From the NCBI GenBank assembly GCA_023231475.1, contig JALJEE010001892.1, positions 1 to 42,151 of the forward strand: 42,151 nt of DNA. Reading direction: 5' to 3'. Below, one piece after another: positions 19,901 through 33,400 of this stretch. The translations under genes were made by a program, and so were the position numbers. How positions within the stretch are numbered: the first letter of the stretch is position 1; every line of letters begins with the position of its first letter. The notes under the pieces were generated by a model. The model saw only the letters and a list, made by a program, of their open reading frames with translations. It was not told the DNA's origin and searched no databases. Source of the DNA: Seison nebaliae (lineage: Eukaryota > Rotifera > Pararotatoria > Seisonacea > Seisonidae).

Positions 19901-22631
19901 GAGATCATATGAAGAATTTATGAAACAATTCGTCGATCTCTACGACGAGATTTGTTCGTGTAAAAGATCGGGAAAATTTGAAATTTTAATGACGAAAATT
20001 CAAGAGAAGAAAACCGACATTATTGAACGAATAAGAATAGCAACGCGAGATTTGAGGAAAACGACTGATGAAATGATGTTCAATTTGAGAACGGCCAACG
20101 CAAATTATTTGGATTCGTTGAAGTTTATTTATTTTTTGATTTACTTTCAGAAATTCTTCTTCTTTCCAGAGTTTTCGCAGAAGGTGGAAATTATTCATTA
20201 AATGAAATAAAAGAATTTAAAAAGAAATTAGATGAATTGAACGAACATATCGATGAGAAGGAAACAGAGGTCGTTTCCTTGATAGAAAAAACGGAATTGG
20301 AAATGATAAATAATTCGGAGAATGAAGTGAACAAATTCCTCTCTCAGTTTCCACATTTTTTAAATTTTGCTTCAAACTTTTCATTTATTTATAGATTCAA
20401 TTTAAGTAAATCCGAATTGGAATTTAATGAGACTTTAAGTCGATGGTTTCTGTTACTTCAAACAGAAATCAAGAAAGAAGTAAAAAAAAGTAATAATGAT
20501 AAAAAGGAAATTGAGGAGAAATGTAAAGAACTGACTAGACTCATGGACGATTGGAATTTCCCGTTGAAACGAACTCGTAAAGTTTGAACATAAATTTTCG
20601 ATTGAATTTTTTCAATAATTTCCCAGTTAAATTTTTGTAAAGTCGTCAAACAAGAGTTGGAAGAATTACATAAACTTATCATGGACAGAGCAACATATTT
20701 GGAAGCGTTAGCACAACGACAAAAAACTTCTACACATTATCTCCAAGGAAGTATCGCCACAGGTAATTTTTAAATTTTCAAAATTTTTTTTCTTACTATT
20801 ATGATTAATACGATATTATTCAGCATTACGATCTTCAACTTCAGTTAGTAAGAAAGATGGATTAGGGAAGAGTATTGAATCAGTAAACGTAATTCGAGAT
20901 ATTTTGCGGTTATTTCCTTTTTAATATTCTTTATTATTATTAGTAATTTCTTTATTAATATTTAAATTTATAGAATTGTACCAAATGTACCAACAAAGAA
21001 GGAATCGAAAGAAAAGAAAGGAGATTCAGGACAAAGTGGAATGGTTAACACACAAAATTTACCAAAGTTAAAATTACCATAAATTAAAAATTTAACAATA
21101 AAATTTGAAGAATTCGTACTCGTAATCAATTGGAGCAGTTATATGAATTATTCAAAGAGCCGGAGATGGAAGGCAAAAATTCTTTTATCCCCAAAATTGT
21201 CGGATATTTACGGAATGCTATTGAAGGAGTATTAACATTAGGCGAAGTTTTCATTCATTTCCGTTTTTCAGTTTTATCCAAACATTTCCAGACATTTTAT
21301 AAAACGTATAAAGGAAGAAATTCGAAAACGGCCAGAGTTGCTATTCAAATCAAAGGAAGTTTCGAAGAATTCTCTAACGCTGTCGTAGAAAAATTTACAT
21401 CTTATTTCAATCAATCTATCGAATATCAAAAATTTGCAATTAACGGTAAAAATTTTAATTTTAAATTTAACATTCAGTTAACAAACATTTTAAAGATTTC
21501 CGTGCCAGTTTATGTTACCTGGATGAAACTCTATTGGCCGATGTGTCAAAAATGGAGTTATTCGTACTGAAAACAGATTATGCTGAACAAATCGAAAAAT
21601 TGATAAATGAAACGATGAAAGATGTTGAGGACATTCTAGCCAAATCGTTCATAGATCATAAGATTACTAAGAAAGATCTTCGACCAACATATGGTCATCC
21701 GAATTATTTAGGAAAATTGGAGGAGATTAATTTGCTGGAAATTCAAAGAATGTACGATCTCCTTACCAACATTATTTCAGTCAATTACAATTCTCAAGTT
21801 TAAAAATTCAACAAATTTTCATTTATTTAAAATTCATTTATTTTAATTTAAGGTGAAGTTGCAACAACTTGCGATTGATTTCCTAACTACTTTAGAGTTT
21901 CAATTGAGAGCGAATCTTGATATCTTTGAACATTTCGCAGTTCCATCAGATATCATTGATACAGGTTTTCCAGTTATTAGGATATAAATATATGATAATA
22001 TGAATATCAGGAGTCGTCACTGAAACTACTACGGGCAATGCCCAAAAAAATTTAGTTAATGACCAACAAGTGAATCATATCGAGAATTTTTATCGAAGAA
22101 TTCGATTAACAAGTTCAATAAAATTTAAAAATTTTTCTTGTTTCCTATTATAGACGACGAAATAAAATTGAATGAAATCGACAAATTGGATGATATGTTG
22201 AAAGAGGAATTGAAAAATTTCCCGCAAATTGATTTAACCATCAAATCGACAACTGATGATTTACCGACGTTGAATAGCGAACTAAGAAAAAAATTAACGA
22301 TGAATGTTCAAGTGAAGAAACATACAAATTCTGCACATCTCTTAATCGAGGAACGAAATGAAATGATAAAAGTTTTTCTTGAAATTTCACTTAAAAATTT
22401 CATTTTATTTGAAAGATTTTTATGAAATTTTATCGACAAAGTTGGAAAGATTTACGATTGAAGAAACAAGAACAAATCCAACAAATTTATGAGCAGAAAA
22501 GAAAATGGGAAAATTCCATCGAAGCTATTAAACAACTTTATGTGGTTCCTGATGAAACGCCAATAAAACCAGTATCATCTTTAACGGACGAAACTCAAAA
22601 AGAGATTATTAGTGTGGCTAAAACAAATTGA
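16912..22631 (+). CDS. CCDC180: CCDC180 homologue, ciliary/flagellar coiled-coil protein
   Basis: This is a multi-exon gene of long coiled coils. Exons I can phase are: 16912-17619, 17664-18004, 18058-18163 (or to 18259), 18288-18477, 18537-18633, 18743-18858, 18920-20122 and 20170 to about 20340. Further exons run through 20400-22631 and are less exactly bounded (pieces at 21130-21570, 21534-21803, 22155-22360 and 22430-22631). Recognition rests on KDEAANLNGRIIENRLA in the N-terminal domain (DUF4455), KVFAEGGNYSLNEIKEF in the middle, and RPTYGHPNYLGKLEEI near the C-terminus (DUF4456), all in family order. CCDC180 is an axoneme- and sperm-associated protein of unclear biochemistry. An AG lies two bases before the ATG. 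The 17828-17854 stretch (FIIFLSHK) is in frame and might or might not be intron. Confidence 0.88.
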
Positions 22632-22643
22632 ATTGAATTTCCG

Positions 22644-22649
22644 AATAAA
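22644..22649 (+). terminator. Poly(A) signal AATAAA of CCDC180
   Basis: The hexamer lies 12 nt after the CCDC180 stop and only 3 nt before the last codon of the convergent gene. The two 3' ends must therefore overlap. Confidence 0.5.
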
Positions 22650-22652
22650 TTT

Positions 22653-23442
22653 TTATCTCCATCCATATTTTGCATATCTCGCATATAATTCATGTCCGAC
22701 AACCGCACGTCTCTCCATCATAACTCCCATGATCCATTTATAGTAAAAGAAAGAAAGAATGCCAACGAAGAGTAAAATGAAAAGGGGATAGCCGAAACCA
22801 GCTAACCAAATATATGCGATCTCTTTCGGATGATTACTCCAAACGGGAATATATTTAGTTGGATTCGGCATATGATAACGACGTCTAATTTTCGTATTTG
22901 TATAAGTTTTATTAAAAATTAACGGCAATTCACCAATCAAAATATCTAATTTCAATAATAAAATTCAAAATTGAATAGAATTGAATTACTTAAAATCAAC
23001 CGATATCTTTCAGATGAGGTAAATTGGCCTTATGAAATGCTTTCAAAACTAAATTTACTATAGTGGGAATCTTCTCTAACGTTTTGATTAGTTCATACAT
23101 CTGATAAGCTCGATGGATTTTCATTTTCATGAAATCCGGTTCCATCCAAATGACCGTCATGATAAATCGATAATTTTCATAATCTATATAATTATGTTTC
23201 TCATCTATGGGAATGACGGTGTACATTTGACCTTGGATATTCTCAATGGAGAAAACGGTTTGTAAAATAATCGGGAGGAACAACTTAAGGAATTAAATGA
23301 AACAGAATTATCATGATTTAACTTCAACTTGTTGAAAATGGAAAATTGAGATAACCACTTCGTCCTTCGCAAACTCTTCGAGATCTCGATCAGGATTCAT
23401 GTTAAATGAGAATATCGTATAATATTGACATCCATTTATCAT
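22653..23442 (-). CDS. Membrane protein with one C-terminal transmembrane segment
   Basis: Exons 23442-23329, 23283-23001 and 22945-22653 join with phases 0 and 1 (introns 45 and 55 nt), giving 229 aa. The frame is open further upstream to an acceptor near 23467, so the true start may lie in an earlier exon. A soluble region (FSIENIQGQMYTVIPIDE..., with the possible N-glycan site FNKT) is followed by one strong hydrophobic segment (FGYPLFILLFVGILSFFYY) and a basic tail. Topology and the ...YIPVW...K preceding the membrane segment faintly recall TMEM231, but the rest does not align, so no name is given. It converges with CCDC180, 21 nt apart, and may be one transcription unit with the next gene upstream. 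Confidence 0.6.
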
Positions 23443-23769
23443 CTCTTCCACATTAATGTTCGTTTTCCTGATATTTCCAATGTGAATTTTAAGAACAAAA
23501 AAATTAACTCCATGCTCTAATCAGACTTGTCTGATAATAATTATTCGAATTAAATCCAAATCAAAATCCGCTTTAATTCAATAACTAAATTTCTAACTAA
23601 AAATAATTAAATTTCTAATTTGCATTTTATTCTCTAATAAAACGGAAAAATATCATTACTTAATGGAATAAGCAAATTGAAAAATTTGGAATTGGATTGA
23701 TTTGTTTAAATCGCAATGTTTTTTTGAGATTTTGGATTCAAAATACGTGAAATAATAACCAAATTTCCA

Positions 23770-25175
23770 TCAAACTTTTTTACCATACAGTTTCCCTCCA
23801 GTGCTCACTACTCTCTTTTTACATCGATTACATTTTGAAAAACAGGTAAGCACGATAAGAAGTATCGAAAACGCTATTAAATTCATAAGACCCAAAGGTC
23901 GTAATCGTTCAAATGGGTTATCTTTAATTCGTTTGTGAATTAATCGTTGATAGATCATTATCGACGGTTCTTTGAGAACTATAATTTCAGTTAGCATAGT
24001 AAAAGAAGATGTTCTCTAACAAAATCCTTTACCGTCCTTCCAATAATTTCCAAACCAACCAGAGGATAGTCGACGATAGAGACATAATTCGAATTTATTA
24101 AGAGGAAATATAAATAGTGAAGTACCAGGAATGACATTCTTCATTAGAACGTCTCTCATAGAAGAGAAATTACCAAAATATGAATATGAAAAATTAGCAC
24201 CGCCTTCTGCATAGATTTCGTCATACTTTCCTTTAAACAACCTCTTCACACAACTATGGACATAACTATGCACCTGTGAAATTTGTAAGAAAATGCTACA
24301 GAATTAACTTCAATATAAAGGAACATTTTTTTTCGATATAACTATCCTACAAATTGCTTCTTGTTTAAACATGAAAATCTGACTATCCGTCGACAAGAAC
24401 GCTATCGGGAAAGTTGGATCAGTATCGCTGAAAAATATATAAATATCGAAAATTTGATGCCACATAAATGGAATCATCTAAACTTAAAATGTATCGTTCT
24501 CAATTTAACCGAACTAAAATAATTGAAAGGTATTATTTGCCAAATTTGGAAAAATAAGGTACCAGTGTACTGACAACGGGGTGATAACTTGAGGAAGATA
24601 TAACAGGGGAACCATGGTATTAATCTTTTATCCAACATAAGCGTCATAATTTTATCGACAACTGATGATCAATTTTAAAATAGAAAACTATAATTATTAT
24701 GAAACTAAACTCTCTCGGAGGAAACTATATTGCCCAAATTCTCCTTTAGGTAGAGACTGTACAGCTTTAGATAATGATGATTTCCGGCGCATTTGAATCC
24801 GTTTTGACTCTCCTTCGAATGGGATACAGGTAACAGTGTTGACTGTTGAATTGTCAAAGTTATCCATAAAGCTGTATTGGTATTCTATTAAATTTACATC
24901 AAGATTAATTCGCACTATCATAACTTTTCTGAAATTTCACAATTAACATATACAATTATTATCAAAGGAAGTTCAAATGATGAGAGTACTAACCTGGAAG
25001 AACAATATGATGTTGTACTACCTACATAAAAGGATTGTCCTTCAAATTTTTCGCAGGTTTGATTAGGTTTAATTACGAATACTCGAGTATAATGGTGTTT
25101 GAAATGAAGCAACTTAATTGTTGAGAATAATATTAAGACACTTAATTCAATATCTAATGATGCACTACAAATCAT
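23770..25175 (-). CDS. Single-pass membrane protein, family not recognised
   Basis: Six exons, all in mutual phase: 25175-24994, 24928-24711, 24661-24510, 24477-24343, 24273-24033 and 23978-23770, with introns of 32-69 nt and 378 aa in all. Residues 10-24 are hydrophobic (signal peptide or anchor). The ectodomain holds paired Cys (NQTCEKF, TSYC, TVTC, FPCY, SPRCQY) and glycosylation sites such as DNST and NFSS. A terminal membrane segment (LMNLIAFSILLIVLTCF) and a short Cys/Lys tail complete a type I layout. IPGTSLFIFPLN looks a little like the IPGTN stretch of calcium-channel alpha2-delta subunits, but nothing else supports that. The neighbouring CCDC180 makes a sperm or ciliary membrane role conceivable, and no more than that. 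Confidence 0.6.
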
Positions 25176-25179
25176 CGTT

Positions 25180-25890
25180 GAAATAATTCGAACGGAAAAT
25201 TCAATAAATTATATATCGAAAATGATTTATACCTAAAAAATTATGTAAAAATTCATTAGTTCTCGTATGACATAAATAAAAAATTCATGTGTCTAACTGA
25301 AATACCGTTAACCAGAAGAAATATTCGTCAAATATTTCTCACATATATTAATTGTTACATATTATTAAATTGTTTAATCATCCTCTGGTCAATAATCTTT
25401 ACACATTGGCTGAATCCTTGTTTTCCAGTTCCTACCTAATATAATACTAGAAAGTTCGATACTAAGAAGGTCACCAATTAAGATGGATTGAAAATTAAGA
25501 TTGAATAATTTTTGGATTGCAATTTATATTTTTTTTAATTAAACGAATTTAAATTTAACAATTTTATTATTATAACTGAAAATTTTTAAATTAAAATTAA
25601 GATTATCATATATTCAACAAGCAATAGAATAGAGATGAATAATATAGAGAGACTAATAGAAAATGACATTTTATGAAATGTTTTCGATTTTCTAGATAAT
25701 TCCTACCGATCCTTCTTTACCCGAAATATATTTGGTTTGTTAATTCAGGCAACGATATAAGGTGTTTGAATTAAACTTTTCCCTCCTTTCAACCACATTC
25801 AATAACTAATGGACGTAATCAGACCATTTCTATAGATGGATATTAAAATAAATTTTGGAAATTTACAAATTAATAGGAACTTGTGGTGAA
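25180..25890. other. AT-rich intergenic interval
   Basis: I see nothing coding or structured. It is probably the 5' flank of the minus-strand gene that starts at 25175. Confidence 0.4.
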
Positions 25891-25898
25891 TTATCCAG

Positions 25899-26396
25899 TT
25901 ACCATCCACTTCCATTCTTCAACCTCCGACAAAAGTCGCCAATTACAGGAGCTATAATAATCATTTTCAGTATAAAAATAATTTAATAAAAGAATAAAAA
26001 CGTTGGAGAAAATTATCGCCTCACCTTCCAATACTCCCTGGAAGACGTCTCTGTGAATTTTTTCTAGATGAGACTTCAAATTTAATATTGACATTAAAAT
26101 AATCAAAATTTTTCAAGAAACCTCTTCCATTCTTTAGAATTGAATGAATTCCACATGATTCAGTCTATGTGTTCCATGAAATTTTGAGTCCAATTATTGA
26201 CTCTTTCCATTCTTCTCGGACTTGTTTTCCTTTCTTCTAAGAATTTCTCTGATAATTCTTTCTCTTCATTTGGCGAAATCGTTGAATGTGGTAGTTTATT
26301 CAGATTCCCCATGTTTCCAAAGAATCGAGTAAATCCTACCAATTTCCTTTGTAAAATAGAAGTAACCGTTGGGAAAACCAAGTTCTATCTTCTTAT
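25899..26396 (-). CDS. Doubtful small spliced gene
   Basis: Candidate pieces on the minus strand are: about 26396-26330 (VQAGLCDKKIELGF...), about 26272-26207 (ELSEKFLEERKTSPRR), 26074-26025 (HLEKIHRDVFQGVLE, donor GTGAGG) and 25951-25899 (APVIGDFCRRLKNGSGW then stop, acceptor ATTATAG). The last junction is phase-consistent and has good signals. The earlier ones are guesses. Composition looks protein-like in each piece, but there is no start codon I trust and no family resemblance. Confidence 0.3.
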
Positions 26397-26569
26397 CACA
26401 AAGTCCGGCTTGGACACCTAAAATTGTTTCGAAACGATCTCCGTTTCAAATAATCATCACCGATAATGGCTCTAATCGGTGGAATAAACTTTTATTGCAC
26501 TATATCAATAAAATGCGCAACGGAGATTGTTTGTTAGAAAAACAAAATTTAAAATTATGAAAAATGTAA

Positions 26570-27460
26570 AATAAATTCAACTTAAATAGAGATATTTCGA
26601 ATTTCTGTAACTGTCTTAACGGTTTCAAAATAATATTCTTCGAATTTCCTTATGGAATGTTCGAGAACTTCTAGAAATTATCATTGGTCAGCACGTCATA
26701 CTTATCCTTAAAGCGGGAGTTTTTTTTCTTCCAACGGCCTATTGGGAATGGCTTTAATGAATTTAACGGAGAATTTTGAATGGAGAATTGCAATTTTTCA
26801 AAATTTTTATAAATTAAATATTTGGCGTACGTTTAATTTAGATGAGAAAAATTTTAAGAATTTTATGTTTCCTAAATTAAATTTAAAAATTCCATTAGAA
26901 CTTCCATAATTTATAAGGAATGGTTAATAGACATATGAATTAGTATTTTGTATTTTTTTATGATTTGTAATTTTTTTGAACAATTTTGTGCATTATTCAA
27001 TTATGAATAATAATTAAAAGGGAAACCTTATGGAGGAGAAAGACAGCTACTAATTTGAAAAGGAAAAAGGAAATTTGGAATATAAAAGTGAATGAGGAGC
27101 AAATGAAAATTGAAGAATAAGAGATTGGTAATAATAGATGTAAAATTGATTTGAGAAGAAAGTAGATTTTATTTCCAAATGTTATTTTTTATTTTGAAAA
27201 AAAAAACATTTTCTTTTATAAGAATCGAAGCTTAGGACGACGTATCATTTATAATCTTGTGTAGTGATCTATTACTAACTAATTTTTATATACGCACACA
27301 AACACATACACACTCCCTTGTTGGGAAATTTGTCATTTTATCATTCATTCTTTTGTATTAGATTAATGAAAATGGATTTAGAGCGACAATAAGAAGTTGA
27401 AAAATAAATTTTGTTGTTTTCCTCGATATCATATTCGATTAGTATTTTCCTCATTGTCTA
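26570..27460. other. Non-coding 5' flank of the UBR1-like gene
   Basis: AT-rich, with A- and T-runs and a short CA-rich stretch at 27293-27325. No supported gene or RNA. It presumably includes the promoter and 5' UTR of the ligase gene. Confidence 0.4.
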
Positions 27461-30400
27461 ATGAAGAAGAGGATGATGGAAGGGAAACGTGAAAAGAATT
27501 TAAAGAGAATAGTGACATGTAATTTAACATTGAAGAATAAATGGCTATTGGATTGGAATGAGACAGCGGAAGATAAGACGATCATAGAAGATTCTATTGA
27601 AGATCGTTCAGGATTTTTTGATTGCTGTAAATTGTTGAAAGAAGCGCTCTCAGAAGATTTAAAGGAGAAGAATGGAAACGATAATACTTTTGACAGTAAT
27701 TTATATCGACGTCTTTTGAGTTATTGGGCGAGAATTGTTCCACTCACCTTCAGATGGTCATTCACTGACGTTCCGTTTAAAGTGCACACGGTGAAATCGA
27801 AGAGTGGAATCGATAATTTACAATTACATCTATTGTCAGTTCTCGATTGGTTATTGATATCGGACGACGAAAAATTTGAATGTCCGAATAAATTTGTAGA
27901 ATTTATGTTGGAGGGAACGACGAACTTTTTCAATAATTTGAAAATAGGGAAAGCGCCTGAGAATATTTGTGGGAAGTTATTCAAAGAAGCCGAACCGACA
28001 TATACGTGCAAAGAGTGTGCAGTGGATAGTACGTGTGTTTTCTGTTACAATTGTTTTATGCATTCCACTCATCGATATCACAAATATCGAATGTGCACAT
28101 CGAGTGGTGGAGGTGGATATTGTGATTGTGGTGATGTGGAAGCGTGGAAAAAAGACTATTGTTGCGACATTCATTCACCTGATGGTGATGGTGAGAGTTT
28201 TGAGAATCGTGACGATTTACCTGATGAATTATCATCCAGAGCAGTTTATGTTATTGGATCTGTCCTCCAATATATCTCACTCGTTTTATCGCCACTTCAT
28301 CTGAAGGATCTTCCCAAGGAATTGGAGGATGCATGTGTTAAATTGAGAATTCTCGTTCCCGTCACTGTGTTACCCATAGCAGGTGTTATCCGAAGAGAAG
28401 ATGATGACGATGATGATGATATTGATGACGACGAGGAAGAAGATGAAGAAGAAGAAGAAATAGAAGACGCAGGTGATGATCAAGATACTACTCCGAACGA
28501 TTTCACATTTGCTACACAACCGCCAACATTCAGTTTTGGTCAACCGTTAATTATTTTTTTTTAATTTTCTTCAATTTTTTTTTAGTCAATTTAGTATTGG
28601 AACACCACCAATTAGACGTGAAATGAAAGAGGCGAATGAAGATGTGGCCATTGAGGAGGAAGTATATAAGAGTAAGTGTATGGACATGTTCATCACAACA
28701 CTCTACAACGACGAAGCACATACATTCCATGAGATAACTTCTTGTCTACAAGCGGCAATCAAATGTAAAGAGGAGAAAGCTTTGATCATTGCATCGACTG
28801 TCGATCATAACGGTCGTTGTTTCATCTCTCGTGGATGCAAGACACAATGTACATTAATCAGTCAATATATTACAATGAAAACGAAAGGACCGAATGATGG
28901 TGTACGTTGTGAAGCGATGGATAGTAGTTTCCTTCTCCATCAGATGTTCGCTGAATATCTCATTTTATGGTTGAGGAAACGTGTGGATACATCGAATAGT
29001 TTACGTAGAATATTTTGTCAATTGGCATTCGAAATGAAATTGAATAAAGAATTATGTAAAAAAATTTCGTCGATGCATATGGAGAATGAGGAAGGAGGAG
29101 AAGTTATAGAATCATCATCAAAACAGACAATAAAATCGAAAATGTTTCTGCCAATCCGTTCTTTTTATCGTTCCATCAATTTGAATTGTGTCGATCGAAA
29201 TAAAACGAACGTACAATCGATCGATATCGATGAAGATGATAATCGTAAATTTACACTGTGGATCGACCAGTTTATGGTGTGGGAAAAATATTCATGGAAA
29301 TCCGTTCGAGATTCACTTCATCAACTTTTCATTTCATCATTCCTCCTTAATATGGATACGAAAAAAGATTATTCTTTACGATTCGCCGACAATTATGAAT
29401 ATGTGTGGCGATCATATATTAGTGATGATGATCATTTCGTTTCCGTTCGACAATTGTCTGTTCAAATTTTTACCGTACCATCAATCGCTCGTGAATTGAT
29501 CGCTGAGAAAGACATGTTAGCTCAAGCATTGCGATTAGCTAAAGATTTCTTCGTGATGGATGTGGATCTTGTTCGATCAACACCGACGATCAATAAATTT
29601 CATATGTTGATGATCGACGTGTCATATTTGATGTTAGTGGAACCGACAAATTGGACGAATAATTTACGATTATCATTCGTTCATGGATTTTATGAATTAT
29701 GTTTATTATGTGAGAAATTGATGTTCGCCGATCGAATACAACGTCAAGTAAATCAACATGTCAAATATGAGAGTGATGTTTGTGATCAATATTTCAATTT
29801 GATGAGAATCGTAGAACGGTGTCAAAACCATTTCATTAAATGGATGGTAACAGATCAGAAATTAATTCAATGCATCTTCTCACTCTATTTGTATTGTACA
29901 CAATTGTTCATGATCGAACATGAAGGAAATCTTCCTAATTTCAAATCGAATTTTGACGATTTCATCAAACCAGGAGACAAAAAGAAACATTATTCATCCA
30001 ATCGTTGTATCAGATGTTATTCACATGATGTTTTCGTTAATTTCGTCTCTTTTCATATCACTTATCTTCGATTATTTCCACAACTCATTCTCGCCATGAA
30101 TCGATTAGATGTCAACATTTTCGATTATATCAATAATTTCCATCTTCTTATTCAAAATATCATCAGTAAACATAAAGATCATACATCATATCTCAGACGA
30201 TTACAATTTAATCGATTGAACTCAAATAATCAATTACTCTCCAAATACAATCCATTAGACGAATTGTTAATTGTGGTAACTATCGAAAATGATGAAAAAA
30301 TATCAGGAAAAAAAATTCGAGAAAAATCACAAGATCATCAACATGAAAGTGTTTCCGATACTCAAATTCTCGCTCTCGATCCACATAATTCCCTTTTCGA

Positions 30401-33400
30401 TTATGAAGATGTTAAAATGGATGATGTGGAACCGATTAAATCATTTTCAACATCATCAACTGGATCATCATCATCATCGTCGAGAAAGAAAAGACGATTT
30501 AATTCATTGAGTAATCCCATCGGATTATTGAAAAATAAGAAAAGTGAAACGGCAATATTAAGAAATGCATCATCACTCTCCTCATCTATAACGGCAACGA
30601 TATCATCATTAAAAAAAGATGTAACTTCTAAGAAGAAAATGAACGAGAAAACATTTCAGAATATCGACGTATCTCCGATAAATTTGATGAGAAATGTTTC
30701 AAAATATGAAAATATGAATTTCTTATATTTCAATTTCAACGTAAAAGAACGAGATGAAATGTTGAAAGATGATTTTCTTCTTTTCCTCTTCGATCACAGT
30801 CTCCGACCAATCGTCCTCAATTATCAAATAAAAGATGGTCTCTGGCGACGGAACGGTTATTCTGCCATCACTCGATCAATAATGTATCGTGATGAGAATG
30901 AGAATGTGTCACATTTCATTTCTGATCTTCGTACCATTCAATCGATTTTCGCTTTAGTATCTCAGAAACCGGTTTCTTCACGTCGATTCGAACCTTTATT
31001 AAGCGAATATAAATTAAACGATGTCAATTATGATTTACGTCCGTGGGAGAATATGTCGACAAATACGAAGAATGTAATTTATTTATTGAATAGTCGAAGA
31101 ATAACGAAAGATAATTTAATAGTTGATGATTTAATTTATTATATTTGTCAAAAATTCGGTTTTCATTCACAAACGGAAAAAACTCCACGATCATCATCTA
31201 ATCGATATGATTGGAAGAAATTTATTAATGTCATCGAATTACTCATTTGTATAGTGAGTGAAAGATATACTTTAGGAATTAGTGAAATTGAAGATGATGA
31301 TATTCTCCGTCATGCCGTTCTACAAAATCTCGCATCTGGTGATATGTCACATGCGAATATTATTCGTCATATCGGTCGATCAGATAAAGATGATATCATT
31401 TCGAAATATATCACCGATTGTGCCATCGTTCAATCATCTCATACAAGTGATTTATCGACATTATTAAATAAGAATTCTTATCGTTTGAAATCGGAATATT
31501 GGAATGAAATTAATCCATTCTATGTGTCGGGTGATGAGAGTAAACGATCATTATTATTAGAAGAATATAAATTATCATTGAAAAAGAATCTTCCATTATC
31601 ATTGCCACCACCACCAAAATTACCGGAATGGAAAGGAATTTATTCGTCGATTGGAAAATCGATTTTATTGGAAGCGAGAAATTTAATTAATTTTACGAAA
31701 TTACTATTTAGTCAAAATGGCGCTTTAAATCATTTGAAAAATATTGAGAGTACTTATGCTAATTCGATTTATCTTCTCTTATTATCGTTAGATGAATTCG
31801 AACGATTAGAGAAACAAGTCGAAAGATTCATTTTCGATTGTTTAACCGAAATCTCTTTAACAATCCGTCGTGATGGTAAATTAACGGTGACAAATACGAT
31901 CGACGTAAAAGAGAAGAATTTCATTTATTACACCATGAAACGAATGGAACGATTTATGAGATTCTCACCGAATTTATCAAATTATTTCCATCTCTGCCAA
32001 TACGTCCAATATCGATATTATATCAATTTGGTGGAATCAACCGAATTCTTTTTCATTTATCTCCATCGAATGCATCAATTGATGATTATTCTCCATAAAC
32101 ATAAAAAGACATCGGAAGAGAAAGATATGAAATTACCATGTGTCGAACTCATCAACAAATGTATCGATCGATTTCATGAAATTTATTCTCGATATGATTT
32201 CGTTTCAATTTTAAAAGAAGAACAAAAAAAAATCCAAGAACACCAACAGAAAGAAGAAGAGAAACATCATGAAAATCAAATGGGAATGAAAAATAAAGAA
32301 GAGAATAAAGAAGAAGTTCAAAAAAGAAGAGTTGCTGAAAGGAAAGCAAGAATTCGTCGAATGATTAATAAGAAACAGAAGAAATTCGAAACGAAAATGG
32401 CGGATGAATTGAGTGAATTGAAAAAACAAGAATTATTAAATGATGATGATAAGAAGAAGAGAAATAAAGGATTAGAAAAAAGAAAAGAAGAATTATTGAG
32501 TGAAATCGAGTTAGAAGAGAAAGATCATGCCGTTTGTATCGGTCCCGATGTGATTCATCAACGAAATATTTTAGAAAATTTCAATTTAGTAAAAGATATT
32601 TTAAATGATAAAGAGCAATCACTCCTACCGAAATATTTAAAGAAGAGTACACGACCCATACCATTTGAAAATGAGACGAATTGTATCGTTTGTCAACAAT
32701 CCACCAAAATCAAAAGTGATGGTGATTGTATGATTTTGTGTGCTTCATTGGAAGCGTCGAATACATTGTCGAGTGATCGATTAATGTATTTCACTTCCGA
32801 TAAATTTTTAGCGAATCAATATTTAGTTGATCCACGTCATTATTTTGGTATTTATCTATCGTCTTGTGGTCACGCTATTCATTATAGTTGTTATTTACGA
32901 TTGAAGAATTCCGAATTACGATTCATCAGTCCAGGAAGTTGGGTGAGTAAATGTCCGTTATGTACGGAATCGTGGACGGTTGGATTACCCATCTTACCAC
33001 TCATTCAACAAACGACATGTTTAGATGATCAGAAATCATTGTCATATGAGGCATGGTTAAGAGCAATGATTAATACGAGTTCATTAAATAATTTAAATAA
33101 TAATGAAAATTCTGTAATTTTAAATGAATTTAATGATCTTCATCAATTACTTCTCTCATCAACAGCTGCCATCGATCTACAATTGAAGAGTGACGACAAT
33201 TCTACTCCTTCACCTAATCAATTATTACAATTCTTCAATGTCAATAATTTATCATCATCTCTCAAAAATTACTTCTCAATACCATCACCATTACCGAATA
33301 TTGGGACGGATGTTTATGATCAATTAATCTCCATGTTCGATTGGGTCACTGCTACCATATCATTACCAACTATTGACATCCCGTCTATCGACCAATTACA

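Noticed and set aside
26369-26560. Plus-strand frame at 26.4-26.6 kb
   Set aside because: Short, overlaps the minus-strand candidate, and lacks splice or start support.
27969-28304. Alternative plus-strand frame and minus-strand frames over the UBR box
   Set aside because: The UBR-box frame is unambiguous, with all zinc-binding residues in place. The others are overlaps.
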